Below, piece after piece: positions 48,572 to 61,789 of a stretch of DNA of 64,000 nt; the first letter of the stretch is position 1, and each line of letters begins with the position of its first letter. A model generated the notes under the pieces. It worked only from the letters and a program-made list of their open reading frames with translations. It made no database searches and was not told the DNA's origin. The position numbers and the translations under genes are program-made. The stretch lies in NCBI GenBank assembly GCA_000727475.1, contig KL647322.1, forward strand, positions 322,446-386,445, given 5' to 3'. Source of the DNA: Sarcocystis neurona (Eukaryota; Apicomplexa; Conoidasida; Eucoccidiorida; Sarcocystidae).

Positions 48572-51500
48572 ATGGCAATGAAGTACGTGGGCGCCTATCT
48601 GATGGTGGTGCTTTCCGGCAATGAAAAACCCAGCAAGAAAGACGTAGAAAAGACGCTCGCCGCTGTGGGGATTGAATCTGAAGGCGAGGTCATCGATGCT
48701 TTGCTGAAGGGCGTCGAAGGCAAGAGCGCTCATGAGGTGAGGAACTCCTCCACGAATGTGGGAATACGCTACCGACTGTTTCTACCGCCGAATATGTGAC
48801 CGCATACTGTATACATACATAAACGCGCGCATAGGCGAACGTTTCAGGTCAGATCTTACCCCGTGACGTATGTATGTACGTAGAGCCATTCGTACCACAA
48901 TGTATTCGAGAGCTCGCGTACACAGTACAGACGTACGTAAGAAAGCGTACTGCGTGTCGAGTATGTGTATGTCCGCGGTGGTGTACAGTGGTATGTACGT
49001 ATTATTAGGATTATCCCAGAAGGCGCCGCACTTATATAACTGGCGGGAAAAAGAGCACCGTAAGGTAGACAAACTGCTTTGTCGGAGACAGCGCAGCATC
49101 ACGCACACACGGGTATGTAGTCCGGCTGCTGAGTTCTTAGCATTCGAGACTACTTGAATCACATTCCGACTCGTGTCGCACGTGTGTACGCAAGTCTCTT
49201 TGAGTGCGAGAGGTACACAGGGATAGTGCTGCGCGCACGTCTGTTGAGGCGTAATTAGTAAAGCAGCTGATATCAGCGACATCCCTATTTGGAAAGCGGA
49301 AGGGCACTTGTGTAATGAGGAACGTTTACATGTATGCGATTGGGTTCTGCAGAGCGAGGGGAAGGTACACATATGTACCACGTGGCACTCTTTTTGCGAT
49401 TCTGGGTTTGTGTCTCGTGAAGGACGTAGATATGAGCCGTGCTGCTTTCTTCTGAGTGTAGGTGTCCGTATCCGTCTTGTAAAATTCGTCTACATACTAC
49501 GTCTGTAGCTGTTTTTTTCTCTCCGTGTGATACTTTTTCCTGAATTGGAGTGCTTCCCCTACGTTGTGTAGATATACGTAGAAGGAGAGATAAGTAAACA
49601 GATTTAGAGGGAAGAGGACTGAAAGAAACCATCTTTCACGACGGTGTCCTACGTAGCGAAATACATCTGTCAGCTGCCTTATCTACACACGTTCAGTTTT
49701 CCACGCATATATACGCACACAGAAGTACCTAAGCAGATATATGTGTATATATTTCCAGAGTACTAGAACTCACGAAAAACATTCTCAGGAGATTCCGGTG
49801 TCATCTCCCCTATGTATTTCGCCTGCAGAAACATCGGTATATATATGTACGTACGTATGTGCACGTACGATATATATGTGTACATAGGTATGTGCGCGTA
49901 CAAATGTGTATCAGTGTAGGTAGATACACAGAGATATTCACCCATATATATATATATAAATGTACATGTGTGTGCATATACATTTATCCGTGATTGTGTG
50001 TCACATCAAAGGGTGTAGGAGGTCCTCGTACGATTCTATAATTACGCGTCTTTCCCCACCCGTGCATGTATGTACGACTAACAACGCATTTCTGCAGTAT
50101 ACATATGATATATATATTTTTAGGTATATATATCCGTCCACTGGACGAGTAACGTTTTCTCGTGTGTGTACTCCGATACCGTTCGGCGCGTTTCCGGTGA
50201 GGGTGCCTGCTGGTCCTAAATGCAGCGTCACTGCACCTTTAATCTTTGTGTAAAGGTCTCAACCCAGAGTGAGATTTGCGTGACTAGAATAAAAGTTTAT
50301 TTGTATAGGATGTCTACGCATATAATTTTATGGAGGAATTCATGTTGGAGGGTTGCTGTATAATTATATTTGCCCGTTTGTGTGAATCTCCCTCCCTCTG
50401 TTTCTGCAGCTCAGTCAACTCACATAACGTGTGTGTGGGTGTGAGTCTGCAGAAGCGTAGATTTAAGAATTGCTGGTGACCGTGACACGTCAGTCATACA
50501 TATATTAGGAGATTCAAGAAAGCTGTGGCTGCATAATTTCTCATGCCTATGCGTAGAGCTACATATCTTTGTGCCCCCCTGTGGAAGAAATTGGTCACAT
50601 GTGATGCGCGAGGAGAGATGTTTCATCTGTTCTCGCATCCTGTCATGGGAAAAGGCGCGTGCGAATATACGGCAACTGAAGAGTGTTCTTACTTCTACTT
50701 GGGAATACTTGCAAACGTGTGAATGTGTTTGACCCTATATGTCTATATGTGCATATCGATATTCGTATGTATATATATGGTTAGATGTGTATATACACCC
50801 GTGTACGCCATTTAAGTGTACGTAGTAGATCTGTACCATATCTGTGTCTCCCTGTAAATCATATCAGATGTGTGCGCATATGGATGTGTGAGTGGATGCA
50901 AGTCGCTTATGAATTGTATGTATTAATTTGATTGAGCTCAAGTGCAGCACGACTCGCCCAGCGGATCGTTTTAGATGTGTGGACCCTTTTTCTTACGTAT
51001 TTTGGATGTAAATAAATGTATGCGCCTGTAGGAACACAAGTGCAAATTTCCACTTATGTGTGTGCTCTCATGTGTAGTGCGAATGCGGATAGAGGCAGGT
51101 ACATTAACGGAGGAAGAGGCTTGTGTTGACGCGTATACATGTGTACAGTGTGCTTGTGTTGTGCGTATATGCATGTACGTGGACGGCTACATATATATAT
51201 ATATATGTACATATGTACGCATGGAGAGAAGGAAGGAAGCGGGTTTTTCCGTGGGTATACGCACGTAACCATGAAGAAGTACATGTGCGTACGTGGACGT
51301 CTACAATATTCCAAATATGTGTACGTTTGTAAATACGTATAAGCATATCCATATATGTGAGTTTGGGTACAGAGTTGTAGCGCAGTGCACGGTGGTAGGG
51401 GCTACACTCGTGCCGCACGTTTGTAATCATTTTACAGTTCGTCGCAACCGGGTAACTTCTTGTCCCGGCATTCGCGTTTTCCTGCAGCTTGGCATATCTG

Positions 51501-52562
51501 AATTCGTGTTTCTACCTCTCTGTTCATCCTCCGTCCCTACTTTTCAACGCGTTCTCCTCCTTTTCCTCGCGGCGGCGTGTCTGTCCGTCCCTCCTCACAT
51601 TACCTTCTTTCATCTGGTGTTCCTTAGCTTTTTTCTCCTTTGGTGTGTGTGGCCCGTCCGCCCTCCAACAGCTTAGTTCTCTTCTGGTTCTGCGCACGGA
51701 TCCCTTCGTAATTCATTTCTGCTTCTGGTCTCGACTTTATTCGCCTCTTCTCGCGTCTCTGTCAAATGCGGTTGCATTTCGCGTTGAGAGTCTTTTTGAA
51801 TCCTTCCTTTCCTGTTGTGATTGTTGGTCGTGGGCCCGTCACCTATTTTCCTTGTGTGTTTCTTCTTGGAGTGCTCTATGTCCTGCAAATTTTACGTTAT
51901 AGTCATTGTTCCGTATTGTTGAGGAAAGGGCATCGTAACGTTGTTAGTGTTCGTTGTGCTCAGTGGCAAGATTTTGATTCTCTTTCCTGTTTGTTTGTTT
52001 AGTTTCTTGTTTGTTGTTTTCCATTACACGCTGCCAGTGTTTCTGTTTCTGTATTCAGCGTGTTGTCGATATGTGTGTCTCCATCGTTGAGAGCTTCTTG
52101 ATCTCCGTCTCGGTGCTTCCTTACATCGTCGTCTTCCGCCGCACTTACTTAAAAATTTCCCGAGTCTATTTCCATCTACGTCTTGTGACTGACCTCTCAT
52201 TTGTATTGCTTTCGTCTTTGCGTCCGTCACACAGCACTTGTTAACACGGAGAAAAACACCACGCTATGGGAGAAGCGGTGCTTCTTCATATATATGTTCC
52301 TCCTCCGTTTCCGCATTGCATTCTCTCAGTTTTTTCGTCATGCCCTGTTTCTCTTTCGTGTACAATGTGTTTTGTGCAGCTGATTGCTGAAGGTATGAAG
52401 AAGCTGCAGAGCGTACCTACTGGTGGAGCAGCAGCAGCTGCTGCGCCCGCCGCCGCTGCGGGGGCTGCCGCTGGTGGCAAGGCTGAAGCAGCTCCGGCGA
52501 AGGAGGAGAAGAAGGAAGAAGAGGAGGAAGAGGATGACATGGGCTTCTCTCTTTTCGATTAA
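48572..52562 (+). CDS. RPP2: 60S acidic ribosomal protein P2
   Basis: Stalk protein that pairs with P1 and recruits elongation factors to the ribosome. Exon 1 is 48572-48736 ([20 protein letters not shown] through GKSAHE) with a GTGAGG donor. Exon 2 is 52380-52562 after TTTTGTGCAG, reading [16 protein letters not shown], an Ala-rich hinge (residues about 73-95), then the charged tail ending [11 protein letters not shown], the hallmark P-protein C-terminus. The total is 115 residues, normal for P2; the [17 protein letters not shown] stretch points to P2 rather than P1. The intron is 3643 nt with microsatellites and a long pyrimidine-rich 3' end. Confidence 0.97.
48737..52379 (+). other. RPP2 intron, repeat-bearing
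   Basis: Holds several TA/CGTA microsatellites (about 49840-49965, 50100-50125, 51188-51206). From about 51480 to 52379 there is a sense-strand C/T-rich run leading to the acceptor. No exon or other gene is supported inside it. Confidence 0.7.
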
Positions 52563-54640
52563 GTGGTCGTGGAGGAAAAGAGTAGTCGTGACGAAGAAAG
52601 GAACGGGAATTTTAGGACGGAGGAGAGGTAAAAGAGAAGAGGGGAGGCCCAAGAAAGGCGGTCTCCGCAGTTGTAAATACTCGACGAGCACAGAAGAAGC
52701 AAAGGCCATAACGAGAAGAGGAGGTGGACGAGTCTTCTGCCTTTGCTCGAAGAGACACGCACGTCCAGAAGAAGCAACAGGGAGAAGGAAATTGCGTCCG
52801 TCAATAATGGAAAGCGTTATTTCCTAGGTATACGTATGGATGTACAGTTTTATAGATGAATGTAGACGGAGGTAGGCACATGTACATGGGTGTACGTGTG
52901 TATATTGTTGTAAGTGTGAGCGTGCAACATGGATCATGAAGCGCGAGTACCCCAAGGTGTATACGTGTAAATTTTGACTCCGTATCTTTGTGCTTGTGCA
53001 CATGTATATATGTGTATACTGGATGACAACAAGGCGGTAAGAACAAGGAATAGAAGGTTTTGGTTTGGTTTCTCCAGAACGAGACAGCAACTGCTGTTTT
53101 CAAACGAAAACAGTAAGTGTGCGGACGTAAGGGGTTTATTCGACGATCCCCATCTTCTCGTTGGCGTTTCCCCTGCCTCTACCAGCATTACTATCACGCA
53201 GTTTGCCTCCTTAGTAGTCGCATCGTCCTCCTCCGCACATACAGTTTGTTCAGTATAGCGGTGCACTTACCGAGCACCAGGCGTTATCGACGGGCGGCAC
53301 GAAGAAACGGCTACCCTTTAAGTTGCTGGGAGCAACGTCTTCCGCCGCATTCTCTCCTGCCGCAGTTGTGTCCCGTTATTATTTTGTGGCGGTATGTCAA
53401 GCACAAGAAGAAAATAGCCCAGGGAAGTGAGCTTGTTTACTACCGCACGTACCTCGAACTTTCTGGCTATGGTTGCAATCGTCGTCATGACCCGCACCGC
53501 TCACCAAACATATGAAAGACGACGCAAAGAGAAATCCTTGCAAATTGACAAAATGGCCCGCGTGGCGATTACCACTGCGGCGTTCGCTGTCATTGCCCCT
53601 CCGACTATCGTCGTCAGAGTTATCTTTATGTTGCACCAGGTCTGCGACATCAAGCACGAAGCATTTCTGCGTCTGTGTGTACAAAGACAAACGCAAAGTA
53701 AAGAGGGGAAAGATGTACTTCGTGTTACTAAGCGTCTTACCACTAAAGGCAACGAACAGAGAGCAAGTGAAACGGAGAAGGCGTCGTATTTGTTGCTTCA
53801 GGACCGCACTATTCAACAAATTCCACACCGTCAGCCTGCTTTCACTGCCAGCTCATGTGTTTAACACACTTCACATTCTGCGTATCACCACCCAGCGCCG
53901 CGATATGCAAGTGGACGCACAGAGATCTTAGTACTTCTGTCACGTTCACCTACATCCGCAGGCGGCCCCACCATAGCGTTCGTTGTCAGTATTTATTATC
54001 AGTCACATACACGTCGCCACCGCCTCCCCGGGCAGTAAAGACGAGGCTGACGCCGTCTTGGCGATTTCTTCGCGTCTCAGGCGTCCTCCGGCTCGCTACG
54101 ACTAGAACGCACGCCGCCATCAATTGGTAATATACAGGTGATTGGGAGGAAAATAGTGCTTTGCTTATGCGTCTACTTTTTAGACAACAAGTGCTACACC
54201 AGGCGCCTCGCTGTAGACGGCTACACGTGCAGACATAAGCGCACATGTATATGGGTGGGTGTCTCTGTAGGGGACAGATTGTGGCATCTACGAAAATATA
54301 TGTGATTTTGCTCGCAAAGGCACGTTCTAAATAAATATACACATTTACCCACGTTCGTGTACGTTTACGTGCTCGTACTGTGTTTCCCGTGGGCGAGTAC
54401 CTTTTTATAGCAGTCAGTAAATCTCCGTACAGTGTAGTTCCTGCTTCTGCAACACGAGCGTAGACAGAGACGTACACACGCCACAGACGTGCGTGCGCCC
54501 ATAATTGGTTCTCCGTCGTCACACGTTTCAACCGATAATCGCTACATTATATGAACAACGTGTTCCACAGTGTACACTGAATATGTCTGTGTATACCTAC
54601 GCGTGTACAAGTCACACCCTTGCCCACCCGTATAACGGGT
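52563..54640. other. RPP2 3' region, then unassigned DNA
   Basis: After the RPP2 stop the plus strand is purine-rich for about 200 bp, likely 3' UTR. Between about 53300 and 53865 both strands are unusually open: plus 53427-53864, and minus 53752-53501 (TIVGGAMTANAAVVIATRAI, hydrophobic) continuing in frame past one TGA to about 53315. Neither matches a family I recognise, and I cannot decide the strand. Confidence 0.35.
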
Positions 54641-54798
54641 TCCCCGTAGACACGAAAATTTCAAACGGTTATTAGGACTTCTGCGCCTACGTGGAGAGGC
54701 GTCTACAATTGTAAGGGGTTTCCTGTAGACACGAAAATTTCAAACGGTTATTAGGGCTTCTGTGCCTCCACAGAGAGGTGTCTACAATTGTAGGTACT
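54640..54798. repeat. 79-bp tandem duplication
   Basis: GTAGACACGAAAATTTCAAA starts at 54646 and 54725; both copies continue through CGGTTATTAG, then CTTCTGCGCC or CTTCTGTGCC, and GTCTACAATTGTA. Confidence 0.92.
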
Positions 54799-54799
54799 C

Positions 54800-57700
54800 G
54801 TGCGTCCACATACGCATATATGTACACGTGTGTGTGCGCGGTGACGTGCGCACACACCATCAGCGGTATCCTTAGTCCGTACAACAATGACGTATGTATG
54901 TTTGAGAAGGAGGACATTGATGCGCTCTGCCGCATCACAAGAGACACGTGTGACCTAACCTCTTCAGCTCTCTTCCTCGCTGCCCCTCCCCCTGTTAATA
55001 ATGAGAGAAAGACGATATCCGACCTAGTTACTTGGCGAAGCAACGCAGTATAATGCCGAGATGTACCTGTACTTGTTTACCGTGATGAGCATCTGCACGA
55101 CTCGTAGTCCAGAAGTTATTCGTGCGAAAAACACTGTTCCAAACTCTTTCCTTTGGAAGTCTACCTGCTCAGCTGTTAAAACTGTGTGCTTACGTAGAGC
55201 GGTACGTGGCCTGCCTGAAAGCTTTCTTTTCAAGAGTTGTTGTCCGCCTCCCCGTTGTCAGTAATCTGTTCTCTTCATGTGTAGTACGGCGGATGCAGTA
55301 CATAGTATACTACGTTGCTCCTGATAACCTCAACGGCAGCGCTTTCTAGGGAGAAAGGAGAAGCGTACATTGTAAGTGCCTCCTGCTCTGCCGAGTAGCT
55401 GAAGCTTTCCTGATATTTCTGATATTTTTCTTTTTCAGGCAGGGAAAATAGTCGTAAGTCTCTTCGGAAGGATGTTAGATGTATGCATTTATTGTCCTAT
55501 GGGTATTTCCAAGACGGACAGCGACGAACAACATTCGTGTTTATATACGCAAACGGGGAAGTTAACTTGAGAAGTTCGCGCGTCGATCCATGTTAGGTAC
55601 ACTTTCTCATAATGCCTAGATAGAAATCTCCATGCAGGGCATTTGCACATGAGCTACGTTTAAGAATGTTTACAACCGAAGCGCATAGGTACGGGCACCC
55701 ATATATATGTATATGTGTATATTTGATCGCCTTCGAAGCACTTTACCCAGCCCATAAGTGCACAGGAATACCTATGCCACTCTCTCTCTCTGTCCTCAGT
55801 GTCTATATGTCTTTAGTGTGTATAGAACGCATCTACGTAAAAATTCATCCGACGTAGATGGGTAAAAGTACGGGCGGTATACGTGCACGCACCTTTGTAC
55901 CCGTTGTGAATGCTTCGCAGCCAGCTTTGCTGCATCCCATCGAGTGCACTTCTCAACGTTCAATTCTGCAAGAGCACATATGCGCGGTAACGCGCAGCAG
56001 CAGCGCTGCTTGCCGTCGCAGGCTCCCTAAGGGCTCCATAGAAATATATGCTGTATATTTCAGTGAATATACCTACGAAGTATCTACAAGTGTAGGGCAT
56101 CTGAGAGCTGTGCGGTTACTGATGCATACTGACTGGTGTATGTGTAAATGTACAAGTAGGTTTGTAAATGTGTAACGGTGATCGGATACGCACTTGCAAA
56201 TACATGTTGTCGTTCATACCCGGGTATGTGGTATGTGTTCAGTGCTGGGAAAAAGGCTGTGGACGCTAAGTGAGGTATGTACCCAAACGCTCACAGAAAA
56301 CTGTGAGAAACTCACAGCCTTCACATCCCTCTCTCGGCCTACGACTTTTGCGTTAGTCGAAGACTTTTGCATCCTGACGAAACCGTACGCGCAGATACGC
56401 ACAGCTACTTTTGACTCGTCACTTTTCTCCTTTTCCGCCCTGGAAAAGGGACTGCTCAATTTAGCCGTCCGCCTTTACGGAGATATACCCATATATATAC
56501 ATACTGTGGGTGTCGTATCATGTTCCGTATACAAGCACACGTATAGGAAGCGCGGTACGCAAGAACGCAGCTCAAGCTACCGTACCTCGTTGTCTACCGT
56601 ACAGCTGGGAAGTTGGTGAGTCACGTGCGCCACGAGGCTATCTGCGGAAGTGCATCACTTCTGCAAAACCTGTCTAGACCAACTTGTTCTGCTTCACCAG
56701 TCTGGATATGTAGCAGAATATACATAGGTAGGCTTGCGTGACCCTTCCATTTGTTGCAAGCCTTCGCACTCAAAAAGTTTTGGTATCTCAAAGTACCATA
56801 CGTGAACACATGAATGTCTTACCTCATAGAACCATAGAAAATTCTTATAGGAAGCACCTACTTCATCATTGGGTACGGGTTTGTGACACAAAAACACCTG
56901 CAGCGCACGATTCATCGGTTAGCTTCAAAGTCTCAGTTCAGCGCTATTTTATTTCAACCTTACTGTGTATAACAGGAAACTTCACCGCAGTTACAGCTTA
57001 TTTTCTTACGTACTAATTTTCTGTTCTTCCGCCCACGTCTGCTCCGCCTCCTCTGTATGCGTGACGGAACACAGCGACACACAAGTTCGTACGGATGGCA
57101 ACTCCCCAACAAACGAGGACGACGTCTGGAGTAAGCGGAGGAGAATTATTTAGTGAACGTGCAGGACAAAGATGGTGATTTGGTTGAGTGCGCACGGCTG
57201 TTCTCCCTGCGAAGTGCAAATAAGATACGCCGATTTGACGCCTCCCCCGTGAGACACGGCAATTTCGGAATGAGGGAACCTACCGTTCGTGAATTCCCGT
57301 CATCTGTGACATCTGTGGTTAAAGAATCGAAGTCACGGACTTAAAGCTCTCAAATTCTCAACATGTCGTCACCTTTCCGCGGCACCCCACGCCAGCTCAC
57401 TGCAACCTTCTAGTCAGTGCGTTGGTTACCCTCCTCGATTCCATACTCGTTTAACAAAGTTTCAGGTAGAATAGGAGGGACATTTGTATTTCAGCACTAA
57501 TTCACACCCGCCAATATCCCCTACAAAACGTAGACGCCGTAGCACGACTTCCACCAGTGGACCCCTGTCCCGGCGTGTGCATGCCGATGCCCGGGGGTAG
57601 CGCCTGATTCATCAAGCCCGTCATTTGCAGTTGGTTCTTCTTCGACACTTCATCCTCTTCCTTGCATCCTATCGTCTCTTAAACTGTGTTTCCGCGGTTC

Positions 57701-59450
57701 AGTTGCGGTTGGTCCCGTGAAACACCAATTCCCCCTCTTCCATCTCGCAGGGATTTCTCCTTCCCCCGTACCCTCCCCTGTTTTCGTGGTCGTCGGAGCA
57801 CCCGCAGGGGAGGCCACGCCAGTAGCTGTAGCGCAACGACCGCTTCGAAGGCGGAATTAAACAAGCTGACGCATTCTGGACCAGCAAATAGAACAACCAC
57901 ACTTACAGCCACCTAGTGACGTCCGCCGTGACTTTTTTTCCCTCTGCCTTGTAGGTCTTTCACGAGGGGAATGGCTGGCTAACACGGCCGAAGGGACTTC
58001 AAATCGCGCATTACTAAGCCACCTTTTGATCATCGTGCCCGTGTCCCCGGGCGGAAAGGAAGTTTCTGCAGCGTCTGGCTCCGCTGATAGGTAGTTACAT
58101 CCCTACCGTCACTACTTTTCTCGTCTGCCTTAGGGGCGAGACCCGCTGACCTTTCGACAAACCAGCACCACGTGTGAACGCATAGGAAGCCGCTTAAAGT
58201 AGATGATGCCATTCCCCCGAGAACGAGCACTCTCATTTGCCAATAGAACTACACGTAGCCTTTTTCTCAAGAGAAAAGTTTCCACGCTCGCCCGTAGAGC
58301 AGATTCGCTTCTATCGCTGGACTTCAACAGCGTGCTAAGTCACTTCGACACGTCCGGCGTGAGGAAGTGTTATGGCTTCCTCAGTATGCGACTGCAGAGC
58401 AACGGTGGAAAAGAGAATCGTTTCTCCTAAACGAAGGACTTTGTGCAGCTTCTTGAACGGGAGAGTCGTGCAGATTTCTTAAACGGCAGAGTCGCTCATC
58501 CAGGTCCTGTCAATGACGTGTTGACTTCCTGGTGTCAGAATTGTCGCGCCCTCTGCGGCAACGCACACGCTGGCGGCGATTCTTTTTTTTTCTCTGGGTG
58601 TGCCAGTACGCTTCTACACGAAGAGGCGGCATGGGCCTGTGTCCTTCTCGTCCCGTACTCATACGTGTGTGTGTCGGTAAACGTTCCTCCGTGTGTTTCA
58701 CTCTTGTGTAATTTCGTACACGTGTGTCTGTTCAAAAAGCACAGCCCTGCGTACGCTCGTCTTCCTGCGCAAATCTACTTCCCCTGTCTGTGTAAATTTT
58801 GCCCTCCGGCCTTGTCGTTGTGTTTGTGCTCACTAGGATCGCCATCCATGCAAATTAAAACTTAGAGAAGGCGTACGCGCGTAAAAATTCACCCAAGACG
58901 TCAACTGCGTGTATGTGCGGGTGCGCTTTCTGCTTTTCTCTTCGCCCGTATACACCCTACCTGTGCGATCGTTTGTCCTCCCTTTCCTCCTGCAGGAGAC
59001 ACACCGAAATTCCTTTCGTCGCCTGTACTTTCTGAGTGATATCTCTTTCTTCTTTTGTCCTGCCGCATCATCTCGTGTGATACATAACTTTCTGTAGTCC
59101 TTTCTTCCAGCTTTCTGCCGGTTAACAAGTCCGTCCCTGACACACTGGGCTCATCGTTTCTTCTTTCTTGAGACACACACATCCTTCCGTTGTCGAACTT
59201 CCTATCGTACAGGCCTGGTCTCCTCTCTGCACCACCTTCTTTGGCAGCCTGGACGATTCTCTCTTCCTTCTCCCACCGGCCGTTTTTCGTCTTCTTCGGC
59301 AGACTCTTTTCGACGAGCACTCCTTTCGACTAAAGAAGCACTTTCCCTTCCTCCTTTCCTTGTGGACTTCTGTTTTCTTCTCCGTCCTCACCTCCTCACA
59401 GTATTCCCTTTCACCCTGCAGATCGAACTCATCCGTGTGAAGAAGCTGTG
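54800..59450. other. No supported gene
   Basis: Mixed-composition DNA with few microsatellites. Moderately long frames (56194-56619 plus, 58443-58865 plus, and opposing frames at 57679-57916) have no recognised motif and no consistent exon chain. A gene with unfamiliar sequence could be missed here. Confidence 0.4.
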
Positions 59451-61060
59451 TTGATGCAGCAGGCGCCGGTGCCACTCGCGTAATACCCACAATAGCAGCA
59501 GCAGCAGTGACACGAGCTGTAGGAACTCCGGTAGCAGCTTGCGTAGCAGAGGGCCAGCCGTCTTTGCGGAGGATAAGAAGCGGCTGCAGCACTATCGCCA
59601 CGCCTCCGCACACCCAAGGAACGGCGCGACATCGGGTGCAGTAGTCCCAACAGCAACAGCGACAGCAGTCGCAGCAGCAGCAATCACAGCGGCAGTATCA
59701 GCAGCAGCTGTGGTAGCACAGACTTTTTGTTGGTTGCTGCAGGAGGCGCAGCACGTCGTCCCTTTGCTGACGAAGGTCCTACGTAACAAGCAGCTCACAA
59801 GAAGCCACTTTTTTTTCGTTGCGAACAGCGTAGCGCTTGGCCAATCTGTTTTGCGCTCCACGTTCAACAGCAACTCCAACAGCAGCAGCAAACTCTGCGT
59901 GCCTGCGACGAGCGACGGTGCATGCGCGGTAAAACAGTTAAATCAGCTCTTGCAGAAGACTGCCACACGTCTCAGCAGCAGCGCCTGCTGCAACCGCCTG
60001 TAGCAGCAGGTACGTCTTTGAAGTAGCAACGCACCAACCACTGCAGGCCCAGCAGCTACAGAAGCGTCCTCAACATTCCTGCTGCAGATGCGCTGGAGCG
60101 GCAGCCCTACGCCGCAGCAGCCCTCCGCCGCAGCAGCTCCCCACCGCAGCAGCCTACTACAGCAGCATCGCACAACAGCAACAGAAACTACAGCTGTAAC
60201 GGCAGCAACGGGCAGCAACAGCAGCAGTGTCAAACTATTCGTCGACGCCGCTGCAGTTGCACCAACAGCGTCAGCAACAACAGCTTCAGCAGCAACACGA
60301 GCGGCAGCTGGTCTTGTAGAGGAACAGCGGCAGCAGTTGTTTTTCACGTGGAAGCGGCTGCCCTTTGTAGGAGAAGGGAGAATTTGCTGCAGCAGCGGTG
60401 GCTGTAGCTGTCCTGGGAGCTGCTGCGTTTGTCCAGCACAGGAACACCCTCACAGAAGCAGCGGTAGCCCTGTAGCAGCGGCGACGTGAGTTTGCGCAGC
60501 CGCCGTGGACCTTTTGTAGCAGGATTGCTTCTTTCGAAGAGCAAAGCAGCTACATCACCCACGAGCAAGAGCCAGATTATTTACGCCAGCAGCCACTGCA
60601 TTTGCCGCAACGAAGCAGGGAGGCCTCACTGGTGTGCCTGCCACACCAGTAGCAGCAGGAGCAGCACCTACGTTTGCAGCAGCAGCAGCTGAGGCAGCCC
60701 CTGCGTCTGCAGCGACAGCAGCAGCTGTCTACGACAGCCGGAGTGGCATTTTCCTTCGCAGCAGCAGCAAGCGCAGCAGCAGCGACGCCGTCGTGCCTCG
60801 TGCAGCTGTTCGGCAACTCCGTAGCGACTTCTGCAGCGTCGCCAGTCCCAGCAGCAGCACGTCGCCCTCGCGCAGCACCTGCAGCTTCACAGCAGCGGCC
60901 ACAGCAGCGGCGCTTCCTCCTCCTCTCTCCACCCCCCCTCAGCAGCTCAGCAGCAGTGTGCGGTCGTCGTCAGCAGCAGCAGGCTGCGGTCGACAGCAGC
61001 AACAACCACGTTGACGCGGAGGGAGTGATGGGCAGGCGATTCCTGTCCCGAGGATAGCGG
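59450..61060. repeat. CAG/GCA-rich island
   Basis: About 1.6 kb dominated by interrupted CAG/GCA triplets on the plus strand, with Ala/Ser/Thr-rich open frames on plus and Leu/Val/Cys-rich frames on minus. No single continuous frame spans it and no domain is visible, so I treat it as trinucleotide-rich DNA upstream of the RRM gene rather than as a gene. Confidence 0.65.
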
Positions 61061-61139
61061 GAGAACTGCTGACTCGTCATCTGAGCCGTCCCAGCAGCAG
61101 CATTTCGGCAGATTTGCCGGTGCGACTTTGTGCAAGCAC

Positions 61140-61789
61140 GTTTCACTTCCTGTGCTCTTCTCTCTCTCGTAGATCTCTCCTTTTGCTGCGGTGCGTCCCT
61201 TGATTGCGCGTCTCCCCCTTCCTCATCTTTTTCTTCATTTCTGCCTTTCCACTTCCTGCCCCCCTTTGCCATCCCCCCTCTGCGATCCCCCCTCTGCCTT
61301 CCCCGTGTGCCTTCCCCGTGTGCCTTCCACATCTTTCATCTTCGTCTGTCCTCCCTTTTCGCTTCTTCCGTGTGACCTCTCCTTTCCTTCGTGCATTTCC
61401 TTTCCCTTCTTTTGGGCTCCCTCGTATTCTTTTCCTCAGCGTTCCCGCCCGCCTCCCATTATTCCTTCCTGTCTCTCCGCCGGCCCCCCCCCCCCACCCT
61501 CCGTGGGTTTTCACTCTGACTTTTCTTTGCCTTCCGTATTCCTCGTCTCGTTCCGTAACCCTCACTTGCTGTTTTTTGTTGTCTGTTCTTCTGTGTGCTT
61601 CTTGGTTTTCTCCGCTTTCTCCGCCCATCGCTGTCTTCTCCGCCCCCCCCCCCTCCCGTTCCTGGTCCGTTTTCTTCGTCTTCGTCGTCTTCTTCTTTTT
61701 TCGTTTCCTCCCGCTCTTCCACGTCTTTTGCGTTTTTCTGACTTCCTGTTCCGTTTGTTGCACTGGCGGCTTCCTTGTTCTTCGCCACG
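61140..61789 (+). other. Pyrimidine-rich leader of the RRM gene
   Basis: About 630 nt strongly C/T-rich on the sense strand ending just before the proposed start ATG. It may be 5' UTR, or the 3' end of a 5' UTR intron by analogy with the other pyrimidine-rich runs in this window. A C-run lies at about 61484-61495. Confidence 0.6.
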
